DNA of 64,000 nt, from the NCBI GenBank assembly GCA_033060915.1, contig CM065378.1, positions 54,759,501 to 54,823,500 on the forward strand, given 5' to 3'. Position 1 is the first letter of the stretch. Each line of letters starts with the position of its first letter. This document shows, in pieces, positions 46,125 through 57,600 of this stretch. The stretch comes from Euryodendron excelsum. Lineage: Eukaryota > Streptophyta > Magnoliopsida > Ericales > Pentaphylacaceae. The translations under genes were made by a program, and so were the position numbers. Under the pieces are notes generated by a model that did not search any database, was not told where the DNA came from, and saw nothing but the letters and a program-made list of their open reading frames with translations.

Positions 46125-47120
46125 TTAGACTGCCACTGAAACAAAATTTTAATTGTAGTGATACTTTTGTCCTAAGCCACCAATCTATGACTCACAAGAC
46201 CCTAAAGTTCCCACAGTACACGCTAAAGTCATTCAACATGCATAGGTTTATCTCTTAGCCTGGATAGAGTTGCACAGTGAGGTAGACCGAAAAGATGCGA
46301 AGTGCCATTGGTCCCTAATGGTTCAGTACTTCAAGCATGTCCTGTTTGGTGCGACTGAACACATCACCGAGATTGGACTCACACTTAGGCAACTGTCAAT
46401 GCAGCATACATATGGCAACGAGTCTTCTACACTTCTGAACTTCGAATACTTTGTCGATCAATCTACTTGTTGAGCATGATTATTATGATTGATTTGATGC
46501 TTTTTCTTTCTCTACACAGAACTACCATATTAATTACGAAAATATTATTGTTTTGTTCTGGCTGTTTTTGTACATGGGTTGCATTCTTTGATACTTCTTT
46601 ATACATATTTTAGTACTTACGGAAAAAAAAAAAAGAAAACATTCATATTATCAAAATAGTTTGTGTTACCTCTCATCTAGCTTTGATTGCTCTAGGATTT
46701 CCTTTTCTTTTATGTTCCTTCAAATTCATCCTTTTATTGTATGTATACACCTCATGTTTCACTAGTATATGTATTTATACTATTCTATGAAGGCAAACAT
46801 GTCACTTGGTGTTAGCTCTTTGTGAAGCCCTATTAGGATTTCCTGTTCTTGAAATAACCTTAAAGTCCAACAAATTATTTTGCTTTCTTCTTGAATATAT
46901 TCAGTTTAAATTTAGGGAACGAAATGGTAAAATATAGCATTAGATACCCTTGTTTGGTAAGCTGAGTAATATATTTAAAAGAGAATAATTAGTATTATAC
47001 AATAATAGAAGGGGAATAGAATTGGCTTGAGGCCATAGGGAAACATTTTCAGATTGACCATTCCAGAGAAAACCCCCGAGGACCTTATCAGTACCTTTTC
47101 CCACCTTCTTCACCAACATG
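46125..47120. repeat. Duplicated segment, copy 2, with CACTA end
   Basis: It opens with a CACTA terminus read on minus as CACTACAATTAAAATTTTG (46160-46142) and then follows 40755-42430 in order with deletions. Because both copies begin at the CACTA end, the end was present before the duplication. A 67-codon plus frame (46270-46473) has no known domain. Confidence 0.72.
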
Positions 47121-47508
47121 AAAAATACTTGACCAATACAGCAGACGAGAGAACAAAACGGATCTGATCAACTTGTGCCTGCCAGTATAGGAGAGTGCTT
47201 TTGATCATTCTCTTAATGAGAGGCACAATCATCAGCCCTTAGCTTTGAAACGATAAAAGCACACCTAACATCTGACTGGGAGAGACCCCTCCTTGAAGCC
47301 TAACAACTTAACAATGCTGCTCATGGTGTTGTCTTTGACTCCAGGCAAAAAAAAAAACATTGCTCTTCATAGGATTTGGGATAAATTGGAGCCTTTTGAA
47401 CTCATGCATAGCCTGCTTTAGCACATTTTCTGAATTCACCTCTGCTTTGCAGAAAAAAAACATTATGGCAATACACAACTGAGTGATCTTACATTTTTTT
47501 TTTTGCAC
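46990..47508 (-). pseudogene. L1-type LINE reverse transcriptase, thumb-side part
   Basis: On the minus strand ENVLKQAMHEFKRLQFIPN and NPMKSNVFF (47460-47350) match the plant L1 stretch after the active site. Further downstream come LIKRMI, YWQAQVDQIRFVLSS and SSGVFSG in changing frames. The downstream end merges with the duplicated segment described above. Confidence 0.72.
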
Positions 47509-48939
47509 CTCCAGTTATAATAAAATTCATGCTCTTCCACTTTGCTATATAAGACAAAACATCTATAGTAATTACTATATAGATAACCACCTCCCCCACA
47601 AACATTGTCTTTACTGGCACCAACAATTATCCTTCAAGAAGTAATATGCAAAGCCTGCAACAAGCTTGGGTATAAGTATATAAGCCTCTGTATAAAGATA
47701 CACAAACAAAACTAAAGATTTTCCTGAGGTAGCACTGGTATGGCGTTTTACATTTTTGCTTTTTTATATAGATGTTTCCAAGTTGTTTCTCTGCACCTTT
47801 TTTATTTTTTATTTTTTATTTTTGGTGTGCAATGACATCTATATAAATATATATAATACAGCAAGATCAATGAAAACCGTGATCAAGTAACTCTTTCATG
47901 AAAAGTCACAACTAACAGAACTCTATAGTCAAGAATTTTTTGATGCTACTACTGCTACTGTTATTCGTCTCCGTCTTGTTTTATGACATTTTTAATGTTT
48001 ATTTTGAGAAGATGTTTACTTGATGTATTTTCTGGGCAGGCCTCTTATGTGTGAGGGCTGGATTTGTTTTCGGTTTCATGCTTTATTTTGATGCATTGTG
48101 TTCTAGTACAATCCATTTAATCTCTCTTGAACTAATTAAGCATGTAATGCTTACACAACTTTTTTGGGGCCATTGAGATTGACCATTACATAACTAAATA
48201 TCTGATTGACACTTTTATCATGTTTGTCTAGCTTGCTCACATATCATTTGCAGATTGAATTTATTCTGGTAGATTGCACTGATGTGACCTTTACGAGAGA
48301 AATTATTAGTTTTTGACTCTGTTTTCAATCATTATAGGCCTCATTATAATAATTACAAAAAAAAAATAGTTAGATACCAGGGGTTGTAGGACTATTTATT
48401 GGTCTTGTAGTTTATAAGGCTATACAATCCTGCAGCCTATAGGTAGTCTCCCCCTATTCAAACAATTATCATTAAAATACAATGCTTTATATTTTGGTAA
48501 CACAGTTATGTGATTTTGATCATATAGAAAGTAATGTTTATATATGCATATTCACGTGGAAGGAGAGTGATATATGTCGAACTACCAGAGGTCCAGAAAG
48601 CAGTAAGGGAAAGGAAGACAAACGTGGTGGTTACAAGGCAAAGGATGAGAAGTAGGAAACCTGAACTCATTGGTGATTGGCGAGCTGAGGGGAATTCGAG
48701 GGGTTTAACGATGGGCAGCTCAGCGTTGACTAGGGAGGAGGGGCTAGAACTGAGCTGTTAACTTCATTGTTATTCAAAATGGATTGTTCATGTGAATTGG
48801 GAACGATTTGAATGGGCCTCTAGTTCATTCGTGGTTTTCAATGGTTTTTCCATAATAAGGTTGTTTCATATGCTAAACTATTTACGATGTTTATGTAGAC
48901 TGTTTTCTAAACCGATTTCTAGTTCTCAATTTTTTGATC
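47509..48939. other. Spacer
   Basis: AT-rich. One frame of 75 codons (48534-48761 plus) is rich in Arg and Glu but has no recognisable motif or splice support. Confidence 0.4.
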
Positions 48940-50830
48940 GAACCGGCGTGTCTATTCCAATTTTCAAACCAATATTCACGACGTAGTATAAAACTAATTA
49001 TACAATCTCTATAGACAATTTAAATGGCCTGCAATTTTACAATTTCTAGTCATATTTGGCTTAATATTCTAAATTATAAGCAATAACCATGTCTAGTTTT
49101 GACTTTTGAAATATTTTGACTTTGTGTTCTTTTTTCATTTTTAGACATTAAATGTATATTCTTTGCTACTTTTTCAGGCAAAAATTTGACTAATTTGATG
49201 TAATTGGTCAAAAAAACTTTATATTGTGTCACAACTTAATTGTTGTTTCAATTGATTGTCTCTGTTACTATGAATCAAGTAAAATAGAAGTTTAAGCTGG
49301 AAGGGACTGTTCCTATAAAGTTAATAGAATCACGTTCCAACTACCTTCATTTTAAACTTTCATATATGCCCTTATACTCCTAAACTTTTCTTTAAATACT
49401 TTCTCAACCGATCAACTTGTTGATCATAAATCTGGTCTTAAATTACTTAGAGCAAGGAAAGGAAGTGTAGATGCCTTGTCTAAAATAATTGCAGAGGATA
49501 GGGAGATTCTCGTTAGAGAAGTGGATGGAGAATTCAACATCAATCCTCTGTATGTGGCTGCATCATGAGGTTATGCATGCTTTGCGAGAGAATTTTTGTG
49601 ATGTAATCTCAAGCATGCCGAAGTTTTAGATGCAAAGCAGCAGTCGGCTCTTCACTCGACATTAGTTGAAGGGCACCTTGAGGTTGTACAAGAATTGATC
49701 GTGGTCATGCTTGAGATGTGCCTAGTTCACGATCAACGAGGTAGAAATTCTCTCCATATTGCAGCAAGTAAGGGCAAGACTGGTATGTTGGACCAGTTAT
49801 TGAGTGCCAACTTTAAAACGGCTCAAGCAAGGGTGGATTGAGAAGAGACCATGTTGCACCTACATGTTAAGCACAATCAGCTCAACACTAAGGAGATGCT
49901 AATGGTAAAAATAGAAGCTCTAAGTATCATTTTCCATTTAGCCTAAGGTATACAACAGGACCATGAATTTCTTTACTAGCCAATCTATGCTCAATTTTTT
50001 TTTTTTTTTGTGTCTAATGTGAGAACAAATATTTATGCTTCAGTTCGTGAAATTTTTAACTAGTTGCACAATAGATTAGAATGCCACAAATATAAGCAGA
50101 GAAATAGCAAAGGACATTCATTATCGAGCACTAAAAGAAAATCCTAAAAAGTTTTGAGTACCTTCTATTGAAGACCACCTTCAAAGAGTCAAGTATAAGA
50201 GAAGAAAAGAACTCGTAAAATTTAACTGGATGAAAAAAAAGAATATAATTATGGTAGTGGCACCAATAATAACTATCATTATCGTCCAAGCAGTTGTCAA
50301 CCCTCCAGGCGATTTTTGACAAGAAGATTTGGATGGACATAGAGTTGGGAAAACTGTAATAGATTATGGCCATCCACGTCAATCCATATGTTTCCATTTG
50401 GCTAGCACATTCAAATTTTGTTCAGCGTTAGTGTTCATGTTTTTGCTCACCAATGTTTTTAACTTCGAGAGAAAGTCCTTTGCAATGATCCTAGTACTAT
50501 TCAACTTACTGACTTTGATATGCTTGTCATTTATCAATATATTTGTTGAGTTTATGACCATGCTTGCAAAGGACAGGAAAAGAATTGGAGCTGCAATTCT
50601 AGTTATAGTCGGGGTGTGTAGTGCAATGATAGTTTATGTCATTTACTACACCATTCACTTGAAACAATATGTGGTCAAATCGCAACCAACTAGAAAGGTC
50701 CAAAGATGTGATAAAGAAAGTACGCAAACAACACATTGTTTGATCTTCACATGGTGAGTTTTTCATCAATGGTCATGTTTCATTAAAAGCTTATGCTTCT
50801 GTTGATTGCATGCCAAGAGCAACTTGTCAT
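48940..50830 (+). repeat. Left arm of a large inverted duplication
   Basis: Read on plus it matches the minus strand of 52995-51020 throughout. Outer landmarks are CTATTCCAATTTT and GTAGTATAAAACTAATTA, inner ones AACTAGAAAGG and ATGTGATAAAGAAA. By eye identity is high but with many substitutions and small gaps. Confidence 0.85.
49450..50757 (+). pseudogene. PGG-domain ankyrin-repeat gene, dead copy A
   Basis: Bases 49450-49945 carry ankyrin-type repeats (DALSKIIAEDREILVREV, QSALHSTLVEGHLEVVQEL, GRNSLHIAASKGKTGMLDQL) with stops inside. After an apparent intron comes the C-terminal membrane part: REIAKDIHYRALKENPKKF, then the PGG motif as PPGDF followed by a stop where tryptophan belongs. From 50329 four hydrophobic segments follow (VFMFLLTNVF, ILVLFNLLTLICLSFINI, AAILVIVGVCSAMIVYVIYY). 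Plant proteins of this type sit in membranes and several act in defence. In-frame stops in every part show it is a pseudogene. Confidence 0.85.
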
Positions 50831-51170
50831 GTTATAAACATGAGCGTTGATGAAAACATGACCATGTGAAGATCAAACATAACCGTTGATGAAAAACTCA
50901 ACATCTTAGAAGCTCATGTTTTCGTTAATTGCATGCCTGGAGCAAAACGCATGTTTCTTAAAAGCTCATGATTCTAATGAAACATAATCATTGATGAAAA
51001 ACCCAAATTGTCATATTTCATTAGAAGCTCATGTTTTCGTTGATTGCATGCCTAGAGCAAAACTTGTTAGTTTAGAAACATAACCATGTGAAGATCAAAC
51101 ATGACCGTTGATGAAAAATCACCATGTGAAGATAAAACATTAACCGTTCGTGTAGTTTCTTTATCACATT
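50745..51170. repeat. Centre of the inverted duplication, short repeats on both strands
   Basis: AGAAGCTCATGTTTTCGTT with ATTGCATGCC recurs at about 50792, 50908 and 51023. ACCATGTGAAGATC-type units with GTTGATGAAAAA recur at about 50860, 51086 and 51120, and inverted at 50740. The innermost bases cannot be assigned cleanly to either arm. Confidence 0.75.
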
Positions 51171-52995
51171 TTGGAGGTCTTTCTAGTCGGTTGCACTTTG
51201 ACGGCATCTTGTTTTACGCGGATGGTAGTGTGGATAACATAAACTATCATCGCACAACTACACAACCCTGACTATAACTAGAATTGCAACTTCAATTCTT
51301 TTCCTGTCCTTTGCAGGCATGATCATAAACTCAACAAAATACATTGATAAATGACAAGCATATCATAGTCAGTAAGTTGAATATTACTAGAATCATTGCA
51401 AAGGACTTTCTCCCGAAATCAAAGACATTGGTGAGCAAAAACATGAACAATAACGCTGAATAAAATTCAAATGTGCTAGCCAAATGGAAACATATGGATT
51501 GGCATGGATGGCTATAGTCCATTACAGCTTTCTCAGCTCTATGTTCATCCGAATCTTCTTATCAAAAATTGCTTAGAGAGTTGACTATTGCTTGGACGAT
51601 AATGGTGGTTATTATTGGTGCTACCACCATTATTATATACTTCTTTTTCATCCATTCAAATTTCACGAGTTCTTTCCCTCTCTTACACTTGACTCTTTGA
51701 TGATGGTCTTCAATGAAATGGTATTCAAACTTTTCAGGATTTTTCTTTAGTGCTTGATGATGAATGTCCTTTGTTGTTTCTTTGTTTGCATTTGTGGCAT
51801 TCCAATCTATTGTGCGACTAGTCACAAATTGAAGCATAAATATTTGTTCTCACATTAAACAAAAGAAATTAAGCATAGACTGGTTAGTAAAGAAGTTCAT
51901 GGTCCTGTTGTATACTTTAGACTTGTTTATTCGCAGTAGCTAAATGGAAAATGATATTTTTGCCAATATCCTTGGCATTGGTAATTGGAGCTTCAATTTT
52001 TACCATGAGCATCTCCTTAGTGTCGAGCTGATTGTGCTCAACACATAGGTGCAAGATGGTATCTTCTCAATCCACCCTTACTTGAGTTGCCTTGAGGTTG
52101 GAACTTAATAACTGGTCTAACACAATATTTTGCCTTTAATTGCTACAACATGGAAAGGCTTTTAACCTCGTTGATCGCAAAAAATGCACATCTCAGGCAT
52201 AATCGCAATCAATTCTTACACAATCTCAAGGTGCCTTTCAGCTGATGCCAAGTGAAGGGCCGATTGCTGTTTTACATCTAAAACTTTGGCAAGCTTAAGA
52301 TTACATTGTAGAAGTTCTCTCACGAACTGTGCATGCCCTCATAATACAACTACATGCAGAGAATTGATGTTGAATTCTCCATTCACTACTCTATTGAGAA
52401 TCTCCTTGTCCTCTGCAATTATTTTAGACAAGGCATCTGTACTTCCTTCCTTGTAGATTCATGAACCCTCAGCTCCATTATCTCTTTTCTTCTGTAATTA
52501 ATTTAAGATCAAATTTATAATCAATAAGTTGACCGATTAAGATAGTAATTAAAGAAAAGTTTAGGAGCATAAGCGCATATATGAAAGTTTAAAATGAAAG
52601 TAGTTGGAACATCATTCTATTAACTTCATAGGAACAATACCTTCCAGCTTGAACTTTTATTTTATTTGATTCACAATAACGGAGACAATTAATTGAAACA
52701 ACAATTAAGTTGAGACACATTATAAAGTTTTTTCGACCAATTGCATCATATTAGTCAAATTTTTTTCCAAAAAAGTAGTAAAGAATAGACATTTGATGTT
52801 TGAAAATGACAAAAGAACATAAAGTCAAAACTGGACATGGTTATAGCTAATAATTTAGAATATTCAGCCTAATTTGACTAAAAATTATAAAAGTGGAAAC
52901 TATCCAAATTATCTGTAGAGATTGCGTAATTAGTTTTATACTACATCATGAATATTGTTTCAAAAAATTGGAATAGTCCGGCCAGTTCAACAAAG
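51020..52995 (-). repeat. Right arm of the inverted duplication
   Basis: Mirror of 48940-50830. The flanks beyond 52995 and before 48940 do not match, so both outer edges are fairly sharp. Confidence 0.85.
51178..52470 (-). pseudogene. PGG-domain ankyrin-repeat gene, dead copy B
   Basis: The minus strand repeats copy A: ankyrin part about 52470-51900 (ALSKIIAEDKEIL, QQSALHLASAERHLEI), then 51837-51562 (KDIHHQALKKNPEKFEYHF, MVVAPIITTIIVQAIVNSL) and 51522-51331 (SICFHLASTFEFYSALLFMF). It keeps some stretches open that copy A has lost and the reverse, so both decayed separately after duplication. The PGG motif itself is degraded. Confidence 0.82.
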
Positions 52996-54107
52996 TGCCT
53001 TCCAATTGGTAGAGGCACAACTACAATATCAACAAACTAATGCTTGATCTTTACGTGGTCAGATTTTCATCAAAGGATAGTTATACATGAATAATGTCTT
53101 AGTAAAATGTGCATTCTGAGTTCGACGTTTAACAAGATGTTTAATTATTGTTAACATCTGAATTGTAATGCAAGGGTATAGTTTAGTAGTTTCATTGATT
53201 GTTTCGAGCTCATTTAGAAAAAAAATTGTTACTAAACTGTTTTGATAATTTGTTTAAATTGTACATGATAAATTATACATATTTTTATGTATGTCTTTCA
53301 AGTTCTCATACCATATGAGAAAACTAAATAGGGACATTGTCTTCCAAAGCAACGTGGCTTTTAGTACAAAATTTTGATTTCCTTAAAGCCAATAATAGAA
53401 TCAAGTTATGGAAAGAATTATGTTGACAAATGGACTGTGTTTGGAGAACATTCTGCATGGAAGTTGCAGAACTCTTTTGGTACAATGATGGTGAAGAATG
53501 GATGGTTTTACTTGTCCCTTTTAAAATGAAATAGGAAAAAAATGCTCCCATTTTGTTGAGTGTAAGATTTTGCTTGTAACATTAGGAAGTTAAGTTGTCA
53601 AACAATGTTGCCTAAGATGAATAAAAACCTATTGTGTTTTATACAAACCGTTGAGGTTTTATTCATTTATTGTTCCATTCATCTTTTTTGTGTTATTTTT
53701 GGATTATGTTAGATTATAACATTATTTTGCTTCCTTTCTATTGAAAAGAAGTTGGCTTTCTTCGCACTAATGTAGATCGAAAGATGGGGTTATTTTATTT
53801 TTGCATCACAACATGTAATGTTGAATGCAACACAATGCTACATAAAATAAAGTTTATAAGCAATCCATGTTAAGTCATCACTTGACTTAAAAGCTTAAGT
53901 TGTTTAGTAAAGACCCCCGTTACAATCTTTATCAAACCAACAGCTCAAAACCAACAACAAAGTGATAGTGCTTTACATATCACAGCCAAAACACAAAGTA
54001 ACATTGGTTTTGTGCATAAATCAGCTCTCAATTTCAAAGTCCCCGGTGTAAAGGTTTTTTAAATCAACCGTGATGTGGTTGAAATTGGAGAAATTCAAGG
54101 TGATAAT
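52996..54107. other. AT-rich spacer
   Basis: No recognisable gene. A 75-codon minus frame at 53324-53551 has no motif. Confidence 0.45.
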
Positions 54108-54691
54108 TGTAAGATCCCCATTTTTGGGCTTCTGTTAATTTTTGGTCAAAATAACTATTTTACCCCTTGGCATTCAAGCACGTTTATCGAGGTTAAGCAA
54201 CCTCCAAGACCTACTTGCCAACTGACAGAGTGGCAAAAACTCACACAAACTCTAAACAAGTCATTGTCGGTGGCTGCTAGCCCCCTCAATGATAAAATGA
54301 TTGTTATGCCCCTGATATCCATGCACATTTCCTGAGGCCAAGCGGCCTCGGCATCACTCATAAACTCCAAATGAGTCATTGTTGGCGTATGCTACCATTT
54401 TGCCCTGACATGCGTCTTAAGGCCATACAACACTCTAGGGTATGAAATCCACAACAAATTACCCCTCAGCAGTATGACATGTTTAGAGTGCAATCTCTCA
54501 GCGCTGGAGGTGGAGGCGGGTGGGGGAGGGAGTGGGGTAGAGGATGTTGGAGGTGGAGGCTGGTGGTGGTGTAGGGATGGGAGAGGAGCTGGGTTGGGGC
54601 AGAGGTGGTGCAGGGGTGGGGGAGGGGATGGGGTGGGACAGAGGGGTTTTTGGTCCAATTGATCATAATTTAGGTTGTTTATCTTTTGCAG
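54108..54691 (+). other. LTR-like start and G-rich tract
   Basis: It starts TGTAAGATCCCCATTTTTGG, similar to gypsy LTR starts. No end or duplication is found. Bases 54505-54650 are strongly G-rich on plus (GGTGGAGGC-type units) and produce Pro-rich frames on minus. The exon acceptor at 54691 follows directly. Confidence 0.35.
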
Positions 54692-57600
54692 GAGCTCTGA
54701 AAGGGAGCAACCATGCACATCATTATGAAAATGGGGTTCCTGTTAAACTTCAGGTTTGTGATTGTATCCCTCGATTCATTTATTAAGTAGAACTTAAATG
54801 TTTGAGTGAGATAAAGTGTGTGTTTCTTCGATGAATTTCTTATACATATCCACTATCATTAACTGGGCAAGCATACTGCAATGGTAGTGTGTTGGAGTTA
54901 GATAAACTATGTGGAGCATCTTAGTTGACTTGGTTTGGACTTTTGGTGATGCACTAGTTTTTCTTAAATGACTTACATGCCTAACTTTACAATATGGAGC
55001 ATTTAGTCGTACTTTATCCTCCTGTGACTTGGAAATTCATTTATAGGCAAACTTTGGAAATTCATAATTAAATTTCAGCCATGTGTTTGCCAACGGACCA
55101 CAAAGGCTTATATTTCTGTGACTTGCATTGATTTCTTTGTCTCAACCCAAACACCTCATTATTAAATTCTTTCCATCAAATTCAAATATTTTGCTTAGCT
55201 ATTTTTTACTGTTGAATTTTGTCAAACCATGATGTTTTACAAACCAACCCCTCAAGGGTATCAACAGTTTGCCCTTGGAACACTTGCAATAATGTCATAC
55301 AAGGAGGCAAAAGTCAATACTAGATGAAGGAACCTGCTTGGATACACATTGTTTTTCGTAACTGCTCTTTTGGTTCTAGTTGTAAGTACTATAAATTTTA
55401 TATAACACAGATTCTAGTGTACCTCTAAACCATTGGGTTTTTAAAGTAACATATGTCACTTACTCATTCACATTATTAATCATTTCAGTCCAATTTGATT
55501 CCCCTTATCATTTTGCTGCCATAGTTGGATTTAGTGACATCTATAGAGAATTTGGAACTTGTATAGGAATATGTGTCACTAGGGGTGCCTTTGGAGTTGT
55601 GGACAATCATGTTCAGGGAATGGTTGGAGATCTGTGATTCAAGCTGTGGGGGAATAGCCCACGGCCCAACCTAGAGGGTGAGGCCCAATTTACACAAATT
55701 ATAGTTGGGCTGCTTGGCGGCCCAAATTAGAGCTAAGGGACGGTTCGGCCCAAGCCGCCGACCTCCTTCTCACCTTGGCTCAAACTGCGAAAGGCGAGCC
55801 TAAACCGCTAGCGGTCTTCGAGTATTAAATACGGAGTTGACCTGCATTAAATGCGCGAGCGGCTCCCCACGTGACGTCGACGTGCACGTCCGATCAGTTG
55901 GAATCCTCAGGAACGGTAAGTCAGGCCCTGCACATGGTCAATCGGTGGTATGCAATGATACCTATCCAGTAGGCCATGATAATCTGCTAGTAGGCAATGA
56001 GCGAAACACTCTATCGATCACACTATAAATATCCGAATCCTTGAGTGCTAGGTATGGATAACTAATTCCAAGTATGCACAACTTTTATTCATTCTAATCT
56101 CGATTAAGCTTGCTGACTTAATCGTCGGAGTGTGATCGGCCCAACAAGGGTCGACCCATTCTAACCTTCTTTTCTTGCAGAAAGTTTGGGCTCATCCACG
56201 TGGGCTTGAGAGTTCAGCCCAGTCTTCTCGAAAAATCCCACTTACACAAGCTACTACCCGAGTTCATTCAAGTTTGTATCTGTGGTTAGCTTATTTTGTT
56301 ATCAAGATTTTTTTGTCTCCACTCTCATCTGATCTGGTAAATTTTGAAAATCTTCTTGTGTTTTGGATTCTTCAGTCTTTCCTTTTTGGTTTGGCTTCAT
56401 CTGGGGCTCGATCCTCTGGTAATTCTCAGTCATATATCTGTTCTTTGTAGTTTGTAGTGTTTAATCACTAAAACAATGAAATCATAAGATATGGATGATT
56501 TTTAATGCACTTCATCTGATTAAATGGAACTTTATAATAAGAAAGCCTTATTTAATAGGTGTTAGGATATATAGATGTGGTACAATATAATGAAACTGAA
56601 TGGAATGATATTCAACTTGACAATAAGATTGAATTTGTGACGAATTATGGATTAAGTTAAACATAAGTATCAAGTCTCACATGGATCAAGGCCCCTCTTT
56701 TGGCACAGCCTTCCTGACCTTAATTAACGGACCACCATGGTTCATGAAGCACTTCATTGTCTAGTTTAATTCCTTAGTATTGCTAGGGGGATATTAATTC
56801 CTCTCACATGGAGAGAGAGTACTATACCCCATTATCATCCCACTCACTTGGATTACATATAGATCAAATAGAAGCTTCTGATTATTATGATTATATATTT
56901 TTCTTATAGTAAAAAGTAACCCACAAAGTCTTTGAGAATCTAGAAAGTCAATATCCCAATCTGAGTTGCATTTCACAGAAGAAAATTATAAATCTTTGCC
57001 TAATCTAGTTACCAGGAAGAAAGTGCTATACCAATATATGTTTTACTTGCTCATGCTAATGTTTTCTGCAATCCACAAGATTTTGTCTCTATGTGCATAT
57101 ATAATATACATTATCACGTTTCGATTTATTTGTTTTTTTCTTTTCAATTTGTGGTGGTTCAAACCAGCTTAGGGTGATGGGGTTGTGCCCCTTGTCTCCA
57201 TTATTTATGTTGTATGAATTGAAAAATTGTGCTTTTTGTTGTAAATATTATTGTTTCATACTTTGTTGAGTATAATTAATTGTAAGACTTGGATTTGAAC
57301 GAATGAATGTCGTACTTGGATTCATGGAATATTATGGTTGCATGTAATAATTTCAGGCAAAAAGGGAATTAATCATAATTGTAAATAATAAGAATGGTTA
57401 AGGGAAAATTTTTTTACCAATGGAAGTTTATTTGCTATAGAATATCGTCATTGAAGGTAGCTTGGTGATGGTTATTCATCTGTCGCAAACAAATTGCTCT
57501 TTCGTACTTTTTAGCGATGGTACCATTGCTAAAGACTCTGTTCCCATCACCAAGTTGTTGCTAAAATTATCAGCGACCTCATCATTGTCATGGCCTGCCG

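Noticed and set aside
50867..51140. CRISPR-like spaced repeats
   Set aside because: The units are imperfect, occur on both strands, have unequal spacing and lie in plant nuclear DNA within a palindrome centre.
54392..54718. Proline-rich 108-codon minus frame
   Set aside because: The complementary strand is a G-rich low-complexity tract, and the same bases stay open in three frames.
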